Numbered from the stretch's first letter, positions 1-8,671 are shown. The stretch is 64,000 nt of DNA from Planctomycetota bacterium (GCA_026692905.1 JAPLNL010000038.1:1-64000), one strand, 5' to 3'. Numbers and translations: made by a program. The notes: generated from the sequence alone by a model not told the origin.

Positions 1-119
1 AGGACGAAGCTATCCGCGCGAAGCATACACGCGACGAGCAAAATCCACGCACTTTCAAAAACGAAAAAAACCAGAAAAGACCAATGATTCAGATCCAAAA
101 GCAGCAAAGTGAGTGCCAT
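1..119 (-). CDS. Possible N-terminus of a membrane or exported protein, cut by the left edge
   Basis: An open frame on the minus strand starts at an ATG at 119 and stays open to base 1 (39 codons). The visible peptide is strongly hydrophobic (MALTLLLLDL, then WSFLVFFVF and WILLVACML), as in a membrane segment or signal sequence. There is no clear Shine-Dalgarno and a short open frame can arise by chance, so this is tentative. Family A repeat DNA lies directly upstream. Confidence 0.25.
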   Translation of the reverse strand, partial: MALTLLLLDLNHWSFLVFFVFESAWILLVACMLRADSFV

Positions 120-120
120 T

Positions 121-191
121 GGGCGCTAGCCCCGGTTTTCAATTGCTCGACATTCGTCGAGAACCGGGACTAGCGCCCATCGGCTAATTGA
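121..191. repeat. Family A palindromic repeat, copy 1
   Basis: Two 17-base arms, 121-137 and 162-178 (beginning GGGCGCTAGC and ending TAGCGCCC), pair with one mismatch. Inside them lies a second perfect hairpin, CTCGAC-ATTC-GTCGAG at 146-161. The outer flank reads CGGCTAATT. The same structure recurs at 24040-24125 and as a half copy at 56732-56765, so it is a dispersed intergenic repeat. The rest of 192-402 holds nothing I can assign. Confidence 0.75.
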
Positions 192-402
192 TACGAAAAA
201 CAAATGCGGATGTGCTTAGGATGACGTTCGGTTGCCTATGAGCCTTGCAAAGTAACTTACAGAACTCATTTCAAAACACTATTCAGTACACCCTGATGCC
301 AACGAAATAACGCAACATCGATCGGCAGTACGAAAGAATTCGTAGACGGGACATTTCCCCGTCCGTCGATGCTTTCAAGTCAAAGGTTCTAAGCTACTTG
401 TC

Positions 403-927
403 ATGCAACCGAATATCTTTACTTTGCTATACCTATATGTAATCGCTTTCGGTGGAATGATCTGTGCTGTTATCGGCTTCCAGTTGTTTGGTCTCCCTGG
501 CGGAGCGATCGGTGCGCTCGTCGGTGCAGCGTCTAGTCAAATCTTAGGATGCTGGGCGAGTTCGGCCATGAACCGTTTGACAGAACGACACTACAGGCGA
601 ATGTCGACGAGCATGCTGCGAACTCGATTGGATGAAGGCGTCACGGCCGCAAGTTACATTTCTTGCTTGATCATTTCCATTCTCCTGGAACGTGGCGATT
701 CAGTGGATGGTTTTCGAAAGTACATTTTCCGGCAGCTTCATTCCGGTAGCACCTGCGAGCGGCGGGCTGGGTTGGCAAATTTGTGGCTCTGCAATTCAAT
801 CCTGGCGGCAAAATTAGTCGGTTTCAATGTGTTTGGTCCGACAACAGCGGATTTAGAACGTTTGAACGGAATCGAAATGGAGTGGTCGGAGCAGCCGCAG
901 CGAGACTTGCCCCCCCTGCAAACCTAG
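403..927 (+). CDS. Hypothetical membrane protein (174 aa)
   Basis: I do not recognise this protein. Residues 8-60 are hydrophobic, with two probable membrane segments (LYLYVIAFGGMICAVIGFQ, then a Gly/Ala-rich stretch with GAIGALVGAAS). The cytoplasmic remainder is rich in Arg and Cys and has a further hydrophobic patch around 84-95. The start is the first ATG of the frame and no good ribosome site precedes it. The gene ends just before a family D repeat fragment at 936-966, and its 3' end is otherwise unlinked to neighbours. It could be a small scaffold or sensor membrane protein, but nothing in the sequence proves a function. Confidence 0.5.
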   Translation: MQPNIFTLLYLYVIAFGGMICAVIGFQLFGLPGGAIGALVGAASSQILGCWASSAMNRLTERHYRRMSTSMLRTRLDEGVTAASYISCLIISILLERGDSVDGFRKYIFRQLHSGSTCERRAGLANLWLCNSILAAKLVGFNVFGPTTADLERLNGIEMEWSEQPQRDLPPLQT

Positions 928-935
928 CGGTGCCT

Positions 936-966
936 AAAAGGGGCGAGAGGAGCAAAGTCAAAAAGA
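936..966. repeat. Family D repeat fragment, copy 1
   Basis: The stretch AAAAGGGGCGAGAGGAGCAA, continuing with AGTCAAAA, is nearly identical to 29771-29801. Only the right half of the longer element at 29745-29802 is present here. It lies between the hypothetical membrane gene and the end of the App1-like gene. Confidence 0.6.
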
Positions 967-992
967 TATGGCTAACGCAGTTAGCCGAGCGA

Positions 993-2123
993 TTAAGGCA
1001 GGACCAAATCGCCGAGCTGGGCTGCATTCGCGAAAACTTGGATAGGTACTGTCATTCCATAGCGACGATAGATCTTGTTCAGCCGTTCACCGTCCAATGG
1101 GTTCGCATCGATTTGTCGAATGCATATGCGTGAAACTTGCGATGGAAACTTGGAGGCAAGCTTAGCATAAATCTCAGGGTCTCGTTCTCCGCTATCGCCC
1201 ACCAAGAGAAACGTTCGGCCGGGCAAGCGTTTGATCAAATTGCGAATGACTCCTCCTTTGCTTTTGCGTCTTGAGATTTGCCATCGCTTGAATATCTCGT
1301 CACGCAATCGAAACCATTTCAAATGCATACTGCCAGCAGGGAATTTTTCATCGACCAAGAACTGATTGATCGAATCAAAAATTTGCCAAGGGCTACTGCT
1401 GACATAATGAAACAATGCACCTTGGTCAGCCCAACGTTGGTACGCGGGTGCCATACCGTCGATCGCCTCAAAAGGCTCGGCGAAGGTCCTATGAAGCATG
1501 CGTCGGCGACTGTTGACTTCGGTCAGCTTGATCGTATCGTCGATATCGGTAACCACGCTGATGCCTCTTCGTTCGGCCAAGAAGACCGGGCTGCTGATCT
1601 GCCCGAAACCGATATCCCATTTTTGGAGGCAGTCTTGGTTTGCGGCGGTGTTCGCCTCACAGGTTGGTCCGTAAGTGCGAAAATGTTGCAGTTGCTTGGC
1701 GGGAATGTCCAGACGGCAATTGAATAGTCCGCTCGTTTTCGACTTGCGTCGCAAAACATAGTGTTGGCCCGCCAGCTCGACTTGGATGCGAGTTCCTGAA
1801 ACGGGAGCATCGATAAACCCGCGCACCCGATTGCGAAACAAGTCCCCTTCGGCAACCTCGGTCGATACGTTGAGCGCACGAATGAGACCACGCAGCATTA
1901 GCCGTTTGCCAAACGTGGTCGGTCCATTTCGGGAGATTCGACCTTGGATTTGCACACGCCAAAGCGAGCCTTCGGCGATGGAATAGCCAATGGTTGGATA
2001 GAGCCTTACCTCAGGATCGCATTCGGTTCGAATCGCGGGGTCAGGGCTCATCCTGAGCGGATCCATTGGTTTTTGTTTCGATCCGTCAACAGCATCGTTG
2101 GAGTCGCGAATCGGCATCGTCAT
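993..2123 (-). CDS. App1-like (DUF2183) HAD-type phosphatase
   Basis: The C-terminal half matches the App1/DUF2183 catalytic domain, named for yeast phosphatidate phosphatase App1, a HAD-type enzyme. HAD motif I is DIDDTIK at 193-199 (DxDxT, with the nucleophile Asp193). YVSSSPW at about 240-246 resembles motif II, and LLVGDSGERDPEIY is the acidic metal-binding motif. Residues 40-180 form the beta-rich N-terminal domain common in bacterial members. Bacterial substrates are largely unknown, so phosphatidate is a guess. The gene lies 34 bases behind the Gfo/Idh oxidoreductase, probably in the same transcript. ATG codons at 2123 and 2117 are both possible starts. No signal peptide is seen. Confidence 0.8.
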   Translation of the reverse strand: MTMPIRDSNDAVDGSKQKPMDPLRMSPDPAIRTECDPEVRLYPTIGYSIAEGSLWRVQIQGRISRNGPTTFGKRLMLRGLIRALNVSTEVAEGDLFRNRVRGFIDAPVSGTRIQVELAGQHYVLRRKSKTSGLFNCRLDIPAKQLQHFRTYGPTCEANTAANQDCLQKWDIGFGQISSPVFLAERRGISVVTDIDDTIKLTEVNSRRRMLHRTFAEPFEAIDGMAPAYQRWADQGALFHYVSSSPWQIFDSINQFLVDEKFPAGSMHLKWFRLRDEIFKRWQISRRKSKGGVIRNLIKRLPGRTFLLVGDSGERDPEIYAKLASKFPSQVSRICIRQIDANPLDGERLNKIYRRYGMTVPIQVFANAAQLGDLVLP

Positions 2124-2157
2124 TGGCTCGCGGTCTTGGGGAAGGAAATAGCCAAGG

Positions 2158-3270
2158 TTACGCGACGACCTTTACCGAAGCACGGGTCTCGATCGATTGG
2201 TAAATGGCTTCGATGGCCAGCATATCTTTGAGCCCTTCTTCGCCTGAAACTTTGGATGGCTTATCTTCTAAAATGCATTTTGCAAAGGCATCCATTTCAG
2301 TAGCGAATTGGTCCGGCACATCGAGCGCGACTTTGCCCTTGGATGTTTCCAAAGAATTGCCAACGTAGCTAAAGGCTGGATCCATGCGAACGAATCCGTT
2401 CTCGGTATAGGCGTTGAGGCGATTCAATCCGTTAAAGTTGTAGCTGGTGCTGCAGTAGGCCAGCACACCCGAAGGGAATTGCATGAGCCAAGTAATCGAT
2501 TCGTCAACTTGTGCAAACTTCGCGGCATCGGTCTTGGTTTCTTGTGCAGTGATGATAGTCGGCTCTTCGCCCGTCAAGTAACGGCAAGCTTGGAGAGCAT
2601 AGATCCCAACGTCCATGAGGGCTCCGCCGCCAGCGAGTTTCTTGTTGAGCCTCCACTGTTTGGGATCGCCAATCTTGAATGCGAATCCTGCATCGATCAT
2701 CTTGATGGCACCGAGCTCTTTGTTACGAGCCAGCTCAACGCACTTTAAGTGGTGAGGTTCATATTGGCATCGGTAGCCGATGGCGAGCTTACGGTTGGCA
2801 GACTTGCAAGCATGGATCATATCGCGGCAGTCTGCGACAGAATTGGCCATCGGTTTTTCGCATAGAACGTGCTTGCCTGCTTCGGCCGCTCGAATCGTGT
2901 ATTCGGCGTGCATGCTGTTCGGCAAAACGATGTAGACCAAATCTACCGTTTCGTCGGACGCCAGTTTCTCGAAGCTGTTGTAGTTGTAGATATGGTCTCG
3001 ACCGATACCGTATTTTTCAGACCACATGTTTCCTTTGTCTGGAGTGCCGGTCACGATGGCTGTCAGTTTGCAGTTGGCCGATTTTTGAAAGGCCGGTGCG
3101 ATTTGGTTTGTGCTTAGGCTGCCAAGCCCTACCAAAGCAACGCCTAGTTTTTTGTTTTCGCTGGCGTGGGTTGGGGCCGAAAAAAAGCCCCCTTGTGCCA
3201 ACCCCGCTGCGAGGCCAGCTGAAACGGAAGTATTCAGGAAATCCCGGCGATTGAAATTCGGTAGATTCAT
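2158..3270 (-). CDS. Gfo/Idh/MocA family oxidoreductase, Tat-exported
   Basis: This is an NAD(P)-dependent sugar or cyclitol dehydrogenase-like protein. The N-terminus carries a twin-arginine signal (NRRDFLN at about 7-13, a hydrophobic run, probable cleavage near PTHA). A Rossmann start GVALVGLGSLS follows at about 43-53, and the family motif CEKPMANS sits near residue 137. The C-terminal alpha/beta domain has the GGGALMDVGIYAL helix typical of the family. Length (370 aa) is normal. Such secreted oxidoreductases are heavily expanded in planctomycetes and are thought to act on polysaccharide breakdown products, but the substrate here cannot be read. It is the first gene of a pair with the App1-like gene. 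Confidence 0.87.
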   Translation of the reverse strand: MNLPNFNRRDFLNTSVSAGLAAGLAQGGFFSAPTHASENKKLGVALVGLGSLSTNQIAPAFQKSANCKLTAIVTGTPDKGNMWSEKYGIGRDHIYNYNSFEKLASDETVDLVYIVLPNSMHAEYTIRAAEAGKHVLCEKPMANSVADCRDMIHACKSANRKLAIGYRCQYEPHHLKCVELARNKELGAIKMIDAGFAFKIGDPKQWRLNKKLAGGGALMDVGIYALQACRYLTGEEPTIITAQETKTDAAKFAQVDESITWLMQFPSGVLAYCSTSYNFNGLNRLNAYTENGFVRMDPAFSYVGNSLETSKGKVALDVPDQFATEMDAFAKCILEDKPSKVSGEEGLKDMLAIEAIYQSIETRASVKVVA

Positions 3271-3518
3271 ATTTTTGGAGTGGTTGGCGAGGTGGATTGG
3301 GTCGGATTCTCAAGCAAAGACGTTGCGAGCAGGTCCAGTGGAGACTCCGTCATTCTAGCCGAAACTTTAGCCCTTTTGCCATAGAAACGGCCCCAACATC
3401 GGAACCAACCGATCCGTATCGGCAAGCAAACCTGGAATACGCAAGGAAAACGCTTGAAGACTTCTCGAATCCAATTAGCGTGGATTGGGTTGGGGGACCT
3501 GTCATAACGAGGAAAAAC

Positions 3519-3953
3519 ATGGTTAAAAAGTTGATTTTGTCGATTGCTGCCGTTCTTGCTTTGGGTGTTTTTGCCCCATCGGTGCGAGCCCAGGGGCCGT
3601 ATGGATTCCAGTTTGGGTATGCACAAGGCTACCAACATAGCTTCCGAAATCGGCTCCCTACACCACCTTATTTTGCGATTTATCCACCCGTCTATTACGG
3701 CAAGCGTTACGAACGACCTTACGGCGACAGCCCATATGCTGCCTTTCCGCAATTGCAAGCGACTCCGGATTATCATCCAGTACCGAAGGAAACTCCGTTG
3801 CGATCGACTACGGTCATGAATCCGCACGTCCAGCATGCAGCAGGTTCGACGAGCGAGCCAGTTGCAATCGTACCGCCTCGAGTTGGCCGAACCGTCGAAA
3901 TCATCAATCCATATGCTATGGAGCAAGAGCAAATCGCGAGTCGTGGCCGTTAG
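3519..3953 (+). CDS. Small secreted hypothetical protein (144 aa)
   Basis: The N-terminus is a clear Sec signal peptide (MVKKLILSIAAVLALGVFAP, cleavage expected after VRAQ). The mature part is rich in Tyr, Pro and Gly, with aromatic clusters such as YFAIYPPVYYGKRY, and has no catalytic motif I know. I chose the ATG at 3519, not the longer frame opening at 3297, because GAGG lies about 7 bases upstream and the signal peptide starts there. Short Tyr/Pro-rich exported proteins are common in planctomycetes and may be wall- or matrix-associated; that is inference. Confidence 0.65.
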   Translation: MVKKLILSIAAVLALGVFAPSVRAQGPYGFQFGYAQGYQHSFRNRLPTPPYFAIYPPVYYGKRYERPYGDSPYAAFPQLQATPDYHPVPKETPLRSTTVMNPHVQHAAGSTSEPVAIVPPRVGRTVEIINPYAMEQEQIASRGR

Positions 3954-3986
3954 GACTCGCAGCCATGGTTCAGGAATATGGAATGT

Positions 3987-4055
3987 GTAGCGAAAGTCAT
4001 CAAGACTTTCGGCGGCGTCCCCTAAACGATCGAAACTCTTGACGAGTTTCGCTAC
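3987..4055. repeat. Family B double-hairpin repeat, copy 1, between convergent genes
   Basis: The element starts GTAGCGAAAG and ends GTTTCGCTAC. Each arm is itself a hairpin (GAAAGTCATCAAGACTTTC and GAAACTCTTGACGAGTTTC), and the arms are mutually complementary. It fills the gap between the secreted protein gene (ending 3953, plus) and the hemolysin III gene (ending 4063, minus), where it could act as a bidirectional terminator or mRNA 3' end. Other copies lie at 15084-15153 and 48703-48771. Confidence 0.8.
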
Positions 4056-4062
4056 CAATTGT

Positions 4063-4713
4063 CTAAATCCTGTCCCATCGAAGGACAGCATACATGATGA
4101 TTCCGATGTAATGACAAATGCTTGCGGCAATGACCATTAAATGCCAAATCGCATGGTAGTAAAAGCTGCGATGATCGTTCTGCAAAAAGACGACTCCCAC
4201 TGTGTACAGCATCCCACCAAGTACCATCATGCCAAAGCATTCCAGCGAGACATAGCCAAACAATACCATCGCTGGGACCCAGCCCAACAAGAGGTAGGAT
4301 AGCGAGGCCATGTTGTTGATTCGGTGCTTGGAGAATACCTTGGAGTAAAACCCCGTTGCCGCCGCAATCCAAACAAACGACATCAAAAGGATGCGAGGCC
4401 AACCCGCCAGGTACGACCAAATAAAGGGTGTAAAGGTACCAGCGATCAAGCCATACACAAAACCTTGATCAAGCGACCGAATAACGTGACGTTGGTTAGG
4501 CTCCCGTACGACGTGGGACAACGTGGAGAATAGATACAAGGCGGTCAAGCTCGCTCCATAGACGAGGCAAGGCAACACTTGGTCTTGGCGATATTCGAGC
4601 GCAAGGCGAATTAAGAAGAAACTTGCGGGCAAGCTCAGCATCACACCGAAACCATGAGTCCATGCGTTGAGGGCTTCCTGGGATGCGTTTTCGTCAGACC
4701 AATGAATTGCCAT
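4063..4713 (-). CDS. Hemolysin III / PAQR-family membrane protein
   Basis: The protein (216 aa) has about seven membrane segments and the hallmark residues of the hemolysin III (YqfA/PAQR) superfamily: NAWTHGFG near 16-23, STLSH at 63-67, and HAIWH near residue 190. In this superfamily these Ser/His residues line a zinc site related to ceramidase-type hydrolases. The biological role in bacteria is uncertain and haemolytic activity should not be assumed. I chose the ATG at 4713 because it places the family's short cytoplasmic N-terminus first; the frame is open further upstream but overlaps the aquaporin gene. It follows the aquaporin by 26 bases. Confidence 0.85.
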   Translation of the reverse strand: MAIHWSDENASQEALNAWTHGFGVMLSLPASFFLIRLALEYRQDQVLPCLVYGASLTALYLFSTLSHVVREPNQRHVIRSLDQGFVYGLIAGTFTPFIWSYLAGWPRILLMSFVWIAAATGFYSKVFSKHRINNMASLSYLLLGWVPAMVLFGYVSLECFGMMVLGGMLYTVGVVFLQNDHRSFYYHAIWHLMVIAASICHYIGIIMYAVLRWDRI

Positions 4714-4739
4714 GAAGCTTGTTTCTCGGCGAAATCTGC

Positions 4740-5600
4740 CTACGCGTTGATCGGGCCAGTCGGTCGAAGCACCCACTGGTGAAATCCACCACCTGCAATT
4801 GCACCGAAGATCGGAGCGACAATATACACGGTAATCCAGCTTGGGTCCGACAAGCCAGGAATTGCAACTTGCCCCCAGCCCGCCAAATAAGCGAATAACC
4901 TTGGCCCAAAATCGCGTGCGGGATTGAATCCAGCCTGCGTTAATGGTGCCAAGACCGAGATCAACGCAGATACCGTCAAGCCGATAAAAACCGGTGCAAG
5001 ATTGCTTTGAGGGCGACCGCTGTTGCGACCATCGGTGAGCGAAAAGACAACAATTGCCAGAATAGCCGTGCCCACGAATTCGGCAAACCATGCTTGCGAA
5101 TGAGAAAATCGCATGCGAATTTTCTCGTGCTGCATTGGATCATAAGGAGAATCTCCCGAAGCGAGGCCACCTGGATTCGGAAAATACTCGCCATAACACA
5201 TGGCGGTCACAATACTCCCTGGCTCGCCCCGGACTACTTGTTTTTCAGCCTCCTTGGCCGACAAAAATCCCGAAAAAAGGCAGTACAAAATGAGGGCACC
5301 GGTAAACGCGCCAACGGTTTGTGCTGCAATGTAAGGCAAGACGAGCCGCCAAGGATGCCGCCCCCAAACAGCAAACGCAACTGTCATCGCTGGATTGATA
5401 TGGGCTCCGCTAATGGAGTCGACGGCAAATATGGCGAGCATGATAGCCACGCCCCACACGACAGCTACCTGCCAAACCCCGCTCTGGGCGTTGAGCAAGA
5501 CCGAAGCGTGAACGGCTCCACAACCAATGAAAACGAGAAGCAACGTCCCAAACCATTCCGCGACCATGAGCCTCATCAGTGTCGGAGTCGGATTTTGCAT
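4740..5600 (-). CDS. MIP-family channel, aquaglyceroporin-like
   Basis: Six-helix major intrinsic protein. Both NPA boxes are intact: SGAHINPAMT (NPA at 69-71 from this start) and GFNPARDFGPR (NPA at 225-227). The Asp directly after the second NPAR is the usual mark of glycerol facilitators (GlpF type) as opposed to strict water channels. A hydrophilic loop of about 55 residues (113-168) between helices 3 and 4 is longer than in E. coli GlpF. The start at 5600 (MQNPTP) fits the family better than the upstream ATG at 5648. No glycerol kinase gene is adjacent, so the physiological solute is unknown. Confidence 0.88.
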   Translation of the reverse strand: MQNPTPTLMRLMVAEWFGTLLLVFIGCGAVHASVLLNAQSGVWQVAVVWGVAIMLAIFAVDSISGAHINPAMTVAFAVWGRHPWRLVLPYIAAQTVGAFTGALILYCLFSGFLSAKEAEKQVVRGEPGSIVTAMCYGEYFPNPGGLASGDSPYDPMQHEKIRMRFSHSQAWFAEFVGTAILAIVVFSLTDGRNSGRPQSNLAPVFIGLTVSALISVLAPLTQAGFNPARDFGPRLFAYLAGWGQVAIPGLSDPSWITVYIVAPIFGAIAGGGFHQWVLRPTGPINA

Positions 5601-5707
5601 AGGGAAGCAGATTGATCGTGTCGGTGAAAAAAATCGTTGTTTGAGCACGATTCTACACTAACTTGCTAGATCGTCTTTACCTATTTGGAGAAACGGACAG
5701 GGGCTGC

Positions 5708-6820
5708 CTAAACGCGAACTGAAATTGGTGTGCTCCCAGCCCTGCTTGATTGTGTTTGCAGCAAAATTTCATCGGCCATTTTCGGAAGCGGCAAAATTTT
5801 ATGCGCTAGGCCAGCATTGGCAACAGTTCCTGGCATTCCCCATACCACGGAAGTCTCTTCGTCCTGAACGATGACGCGTCCACCTGCCTGGCGAATGGCA
5901 TCGCAGCCCCGCTGGCCATCTTGCCCCATTCCCGTCAACACCACCGCAAGAACGTTGGCTCCAAATAGTCCTGAAGCTGAGCGAAAGAGGACATCCACCG
6001 CAGGTCGACAAGAGTTCTCTGGCTGCTCTTGGTTGAGGACGACTTTGAGCTGCGGCCCCTGACGGCGTAGTGTCATGTGAAAATTGCCCGGAGCAAGCCA
6101 CACCCCGCCTGCTACCAATAGCTCTCCGTCGACGGCTTCATGAACATGTAATTTGCAAAGCTGGTTCAAGCGGTCTGCGAGATGCTTCGTGAAGACCGGT
6201 GGCATATGTTGCACAATCAAAATCGGAACGGGAAAGTTCTCGGGGAGCTTCGGCAGCATTGCTGTTAACGCATTCGGGCCGCCAGTCGACACTCCAATCA
6301 CAACGATTTCGATACGACTGGGTTTGACAGAGACAAGTGGCTTGGCTTGCGTTGCGGGTCGATTGCTTTGCCCCCACACTTCGGAACGAGCAATTGGACT
6401 GGACTTGCTATTCCAATTGCAAAACTGCTTGATCTTTGGCACCAGTTCATTGACAACCGTTTCGATCGCAGCTGTTACGCTCCCGACGTTGGATGGTTTC
6501 GTCGCAAAATCGTTGGCTCCTTTGCTCAGAGCTTCCATCGTGGCTTCGGCGCCGCTTTGGGTCAAAGTGCTGAACATGATGACGGGTAGCTTCGGGTAAA
6601 GCTTGCGAATCTCCACTAGCGTAGTCAACCCGTCCATCTCGGGCATTTCCATATCCAACGTAATGATGTCCGGTGCAACCTGCGGAATTTTCGCAAGCGC
6701 AATCTTACCGTTTGCGGCTACACCCGCGATCTCAATGGCTGGATCCGAGGTCAACGCATTGGTCAACAATCGGCGTATGACCGTAGAGTCGTCGACAATG
6801 AGAACCCGAATTTTACGCAT
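5708..6820 (-). CDS. cheB: CheB chemotaxis response regulator, protein-glutamate methylesterase
   Basis: CheB removes methyl groups from (and deamidates) MCP glutamates to reset receptor sensitivity. Residues 1-125 are a receiver domain with phospho-acceptor Asp56 (TLDMEMPEMDG). Residues 170-360 are the methylesterase with an intact catalytic triad, Ser178 (GVSTGGP), His205 (VQHMPP) and Asp301 (GMGQDGQRG). The linker is Pro/Ser-rich. The length (370 aa) is normal. It is the last gene of the minus-strand chemotaxis cluster, 8 bases after cheY, with GGAG about a dozen bases before the ATG. Confidence 0.95.
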   Translation of the reverse strand: MRKIRVLIVDDSTVIRRLLTNALTSDPAIEIAGVAANGKIALAKIPQVAPDIITLDMEMPEMDGLTTLVEIRKLYPKLPVIMFSTLTQSGAEATMEALSKGANDFATKPSNVGSVTAAIETVVNELVPKIKQFCNWNSKSSPIARSEVWGQSNRPATQAKPLVSVKPSRIEIVVIGVSTGGPNALTAMLPKLPENFPVPILIVQHMPPVFTKHLADRLNQLCKLHVHEAVDGELLVAGGVWLAPGNFHMTLRRQGPQLKVVLNQEQPENSCRPAVDVLFRSASGLFGANVLAVVLTGMGQDGQRGCDAIRQAGGRVIVQDEETSVVWGMPGTVANAGLAHKILPLPKMADEILLQTQSSRAGSTPISVRV

Positions 6821-6828
6821 TGCGCGTA

Positions 6829-7197
6829 TTAAACTCCGATTCCAAGCAGTTGCAATTTTTCGATGATCATGCTCTTGTCGAATGGCTTCATGACGTATTC
6901 GTTCACCCCAGCCATAAAGGCTTGCCCAATGTTCTCCATTTCCGTTTCGGTGGTAACCATCATCATGGGCATATCGCGGTACTCCGGATGCTTGCGCACA
7001 GCCCGAATGAACTCGAGGCCATTCATCTCTGGCATGTTCCAGTCAACCAGTGCAATGTCCATTACGCCATGTGTATCAAGTTGAGCAAGGCCTTGGAGAC
7101 CATCGCCGGCCTCAAAGGTTTCGTAGTCCATCTCTCGCATCATGTTGCATATGACTCGGCGAATGGATCGAGAATCGTCAATGACTAGAGCTCGCAT
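6829..7197 (-). CDS. cheY: CheY-like response regulator
   Basis: Single-domain receiver (122 aa) with the acidic pocket at Asp7/Asp8, phospho-acceptor Asp52 (LVDWNMPEMNG), Thr82/Thr83 and Lys104 (VMKPF). It should carry the phosphoryl signal from CheA to a motility motor or another output. A strong AAGGAG precedes the start. It is a paralogue of the receiver at 8226-8597: both begin MRALVIDD and share many positions, so one may act as output and the other as phosphate sink. Which is which cannot be read. Confidence 0.9.
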   Translation of the reverse strand: MRALVIDDSRSIRRVICNMMREMDYETFEAGDGLQGLAQLDTHGVMDIALVDWNMPEMNGLEFIRAVRKHPEYRDMPMMMVTTETEMENIGQAFMAGVNEYVMKPFDKSMIIEKLQLLGIGV

Positions 7198-7298
7198 AGG
7201 ATTTTCTCCTTGTTTTGGGAGTGAGGGTGCGTGTTACAGGTCCGGAATCAGGAGCGTTTCAAGCTGATGTGTGTTCGTAAGCGATAGGGTTTTGAATA

Positions 7299-8138
7299 TC
7301 ATGCAACGGGACGGTAACAAACTGCGGTGCCAATTTGCTCCCGTTCAAAGCGAACATTGAGATTCATGGTCGTCTCAGAGCCGCCGAGGAAAAGGTAACT
7401 ATCCTTATGCATTACGGCATGAACCTTTTTGAGAATTTCGGTTTTTGTCTCGGGTGAAAAATAGATAAGTACGTTTCGAAGAAAAACGATATCCATCTTC
7501 GTAAGCAAATTCGGAAAAGGTTCGACCAAGTTTAGCTCACGAAACTCAATCATCTTGCGAATATCTTCTCGAATGGTCCATTGGCCTCCCTCCTTGGTAA
7601 AGTACTTCAAAAGATAATTCATCGGCAACCCGCGATTGATTTCCGTTTGATTGAACACACCTAACCGAGCTTTGTCCAATATGCGATTGGAAAGATCGCT
7701 GCTAATGAGGCGGATCTTCCAGTTCTTGAGCATCGGAAAGTGTTCCGCTAGAACCATCGCAATGGTATACGGCTCTTGACCGCTTGAACACGCGTTGGAC
7801 CAAATCGTAATCGATTTCTCCTTGGCCCGTCTCTGAATCAGACCGGGCAAGATTTTGTCCTTGAGGGCAGTGAAAGGATGGATGTCACGAAAGAAACTGG
7901 TTTCATTCGTTGTCATGGCCTCCACCACTCGCTGGTTTAGATTTTGCGACCCAGGTTTCTGTAATTCCGTTACCAGCTCAGAAATGTTGAGCAGCCCCAA
8001 TTCGCGAACCACTGGCGTTAGCCGTGACTCTATCAGATAGGCTTTCTCACTCTCCAAAACGATGGCCGACTTGCGGCGCACCAAGTTGCTGATGAACGTA
8101 AACGCTTGAGGATCTAAAGAAGAGGCAAGGGTACTCAT
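7299..8138 (-). CDS. cheR: CheR MCP glutamate methyltransferase
   Basis: CheR uses S-adenosylmethionine to methylate MCP glutamates. An all-helical N-domain (about 1-80) is followed by TTNETSFFRD, the conserved loop before the SAM fold, and NACSSGQEPYTIAM, the SAM-binding motif. FLRNVLIYF fits the family's motif near the active site. Length (279 aa) is normal. The MCP of this cluster lacks a C-terminal pentapeptide tether for CheR, so docking is presumably direct. The gene lies 87 bases after the second response regulator and 101 bases before cheY. Confidence 0.93.
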   Translation of the reverse strand: MSTLASSLDPQAFTFISNLVRRKSAIVLESEKAYLIESRLTPVVRELGLLNISELVTELQKPGSQNLNQRVVEAMTTNETSFFRDIHPFTALKDKILPGLIQRRAKEKSITIWSNACSSGQEPYTIAMVLAEHFPMLKNWKIRLISSDLSNRILDKARLGVFNQTEINRGLPMNYLLKYFTKEGGQWTIREDIRKMIEFRELNLVEPFPNLLTKMDIVFLRNVLIYFSPETKTEILKKVHAVMHKDSYLFLGGSETTMNLNVRFEREQIGTAVCYRPVA

Positions 8139-8225
8139 GGAAGGATTTTATTCCCTGAAGGTTTGATTCGGATGATCCCTCCCCTGGTGGAGAGTTAGAT
8201 GGGGAAGGAGCGAAAAACTTGGTAG

Positions 8226-8597
8226 CTACAATGCAACAACACCAACCATTTTAAGTTTCTCTTGGATCATGATGGGCTCAAACGGCTTCATGATGTATTC
8301 CGAGACGCCCGCATCGAACGTCAACGCCAACTGCGACATTTCCAATTCGGTCGTAACCATAATGATCGGCAACCCGTCGAACATCGGTTTTTTCCGGACG
8401 AACTTGACGAACTCTAGACCATTCATGACTGGCATGATCCAGTCAACTAGAATGACGTCTGGAGGGCCGAATTCGGTTAGGCGATCCAGCCCTTCTTGGC
8501 CATCACTGGCCGTAATCACTTCGTAACCAAATCTGGTCAGGATCGACGAGATGATCAAAAGTATCTCTGGGTCGTCATCAATTACTAAAGCGCGCAT
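8226..8597 (-). CDS. CheY-like response regulator, second copy
   Basis: Stand-alone receiver (123 aa) with Asp7-Asp9 acidic residues, phospho-acceptor Asp52 (LVDWIMPVMNG), Thr82/Thr83 and Lys104 (IMKPF). It resembles the cheY at 6829-7197 closely enough to be a duplication within the cluster. It lies between the MCP and cheR and is preceded by AAGGAT. Having two CheY proteins with one CheA usually means a split between motor output and phosphate sink; that is inference. Confidence 0.88.
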   Translation of the reverse strand: MRALVIDDDPEILLIISSILTRFGYEVITASDGQEGLDRLTEFGPPDVILVDWIMPVMNGLEFVKFVRKKPMFDGLPIIMVTTELEMSQLALTFDAGVSEYIMKPFEPIMIQEKLKMVGVVAL

Positions 8598-8671
8598 AAG
8601 TCATTATCCTTTTGCAGTTTCCAGTAAACAAAATCAACACCAGGCGTCACGAAGGGTGGGAGCATTTTCCC

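Noticed and set aside
3267-4130. 287-codon minus-strand frame over the secreted protein gene
   Set aside because: It runs antisense to a gene with a clear signal peptide and ribosome site, and crosses a family B repeat.
5007-5615. 202-codon plus-strand frame opposite the aquaporin gene
   Set aside because: It is fully antisense to a conserved channel gene with both NPA motifs, and the translation has no family features.
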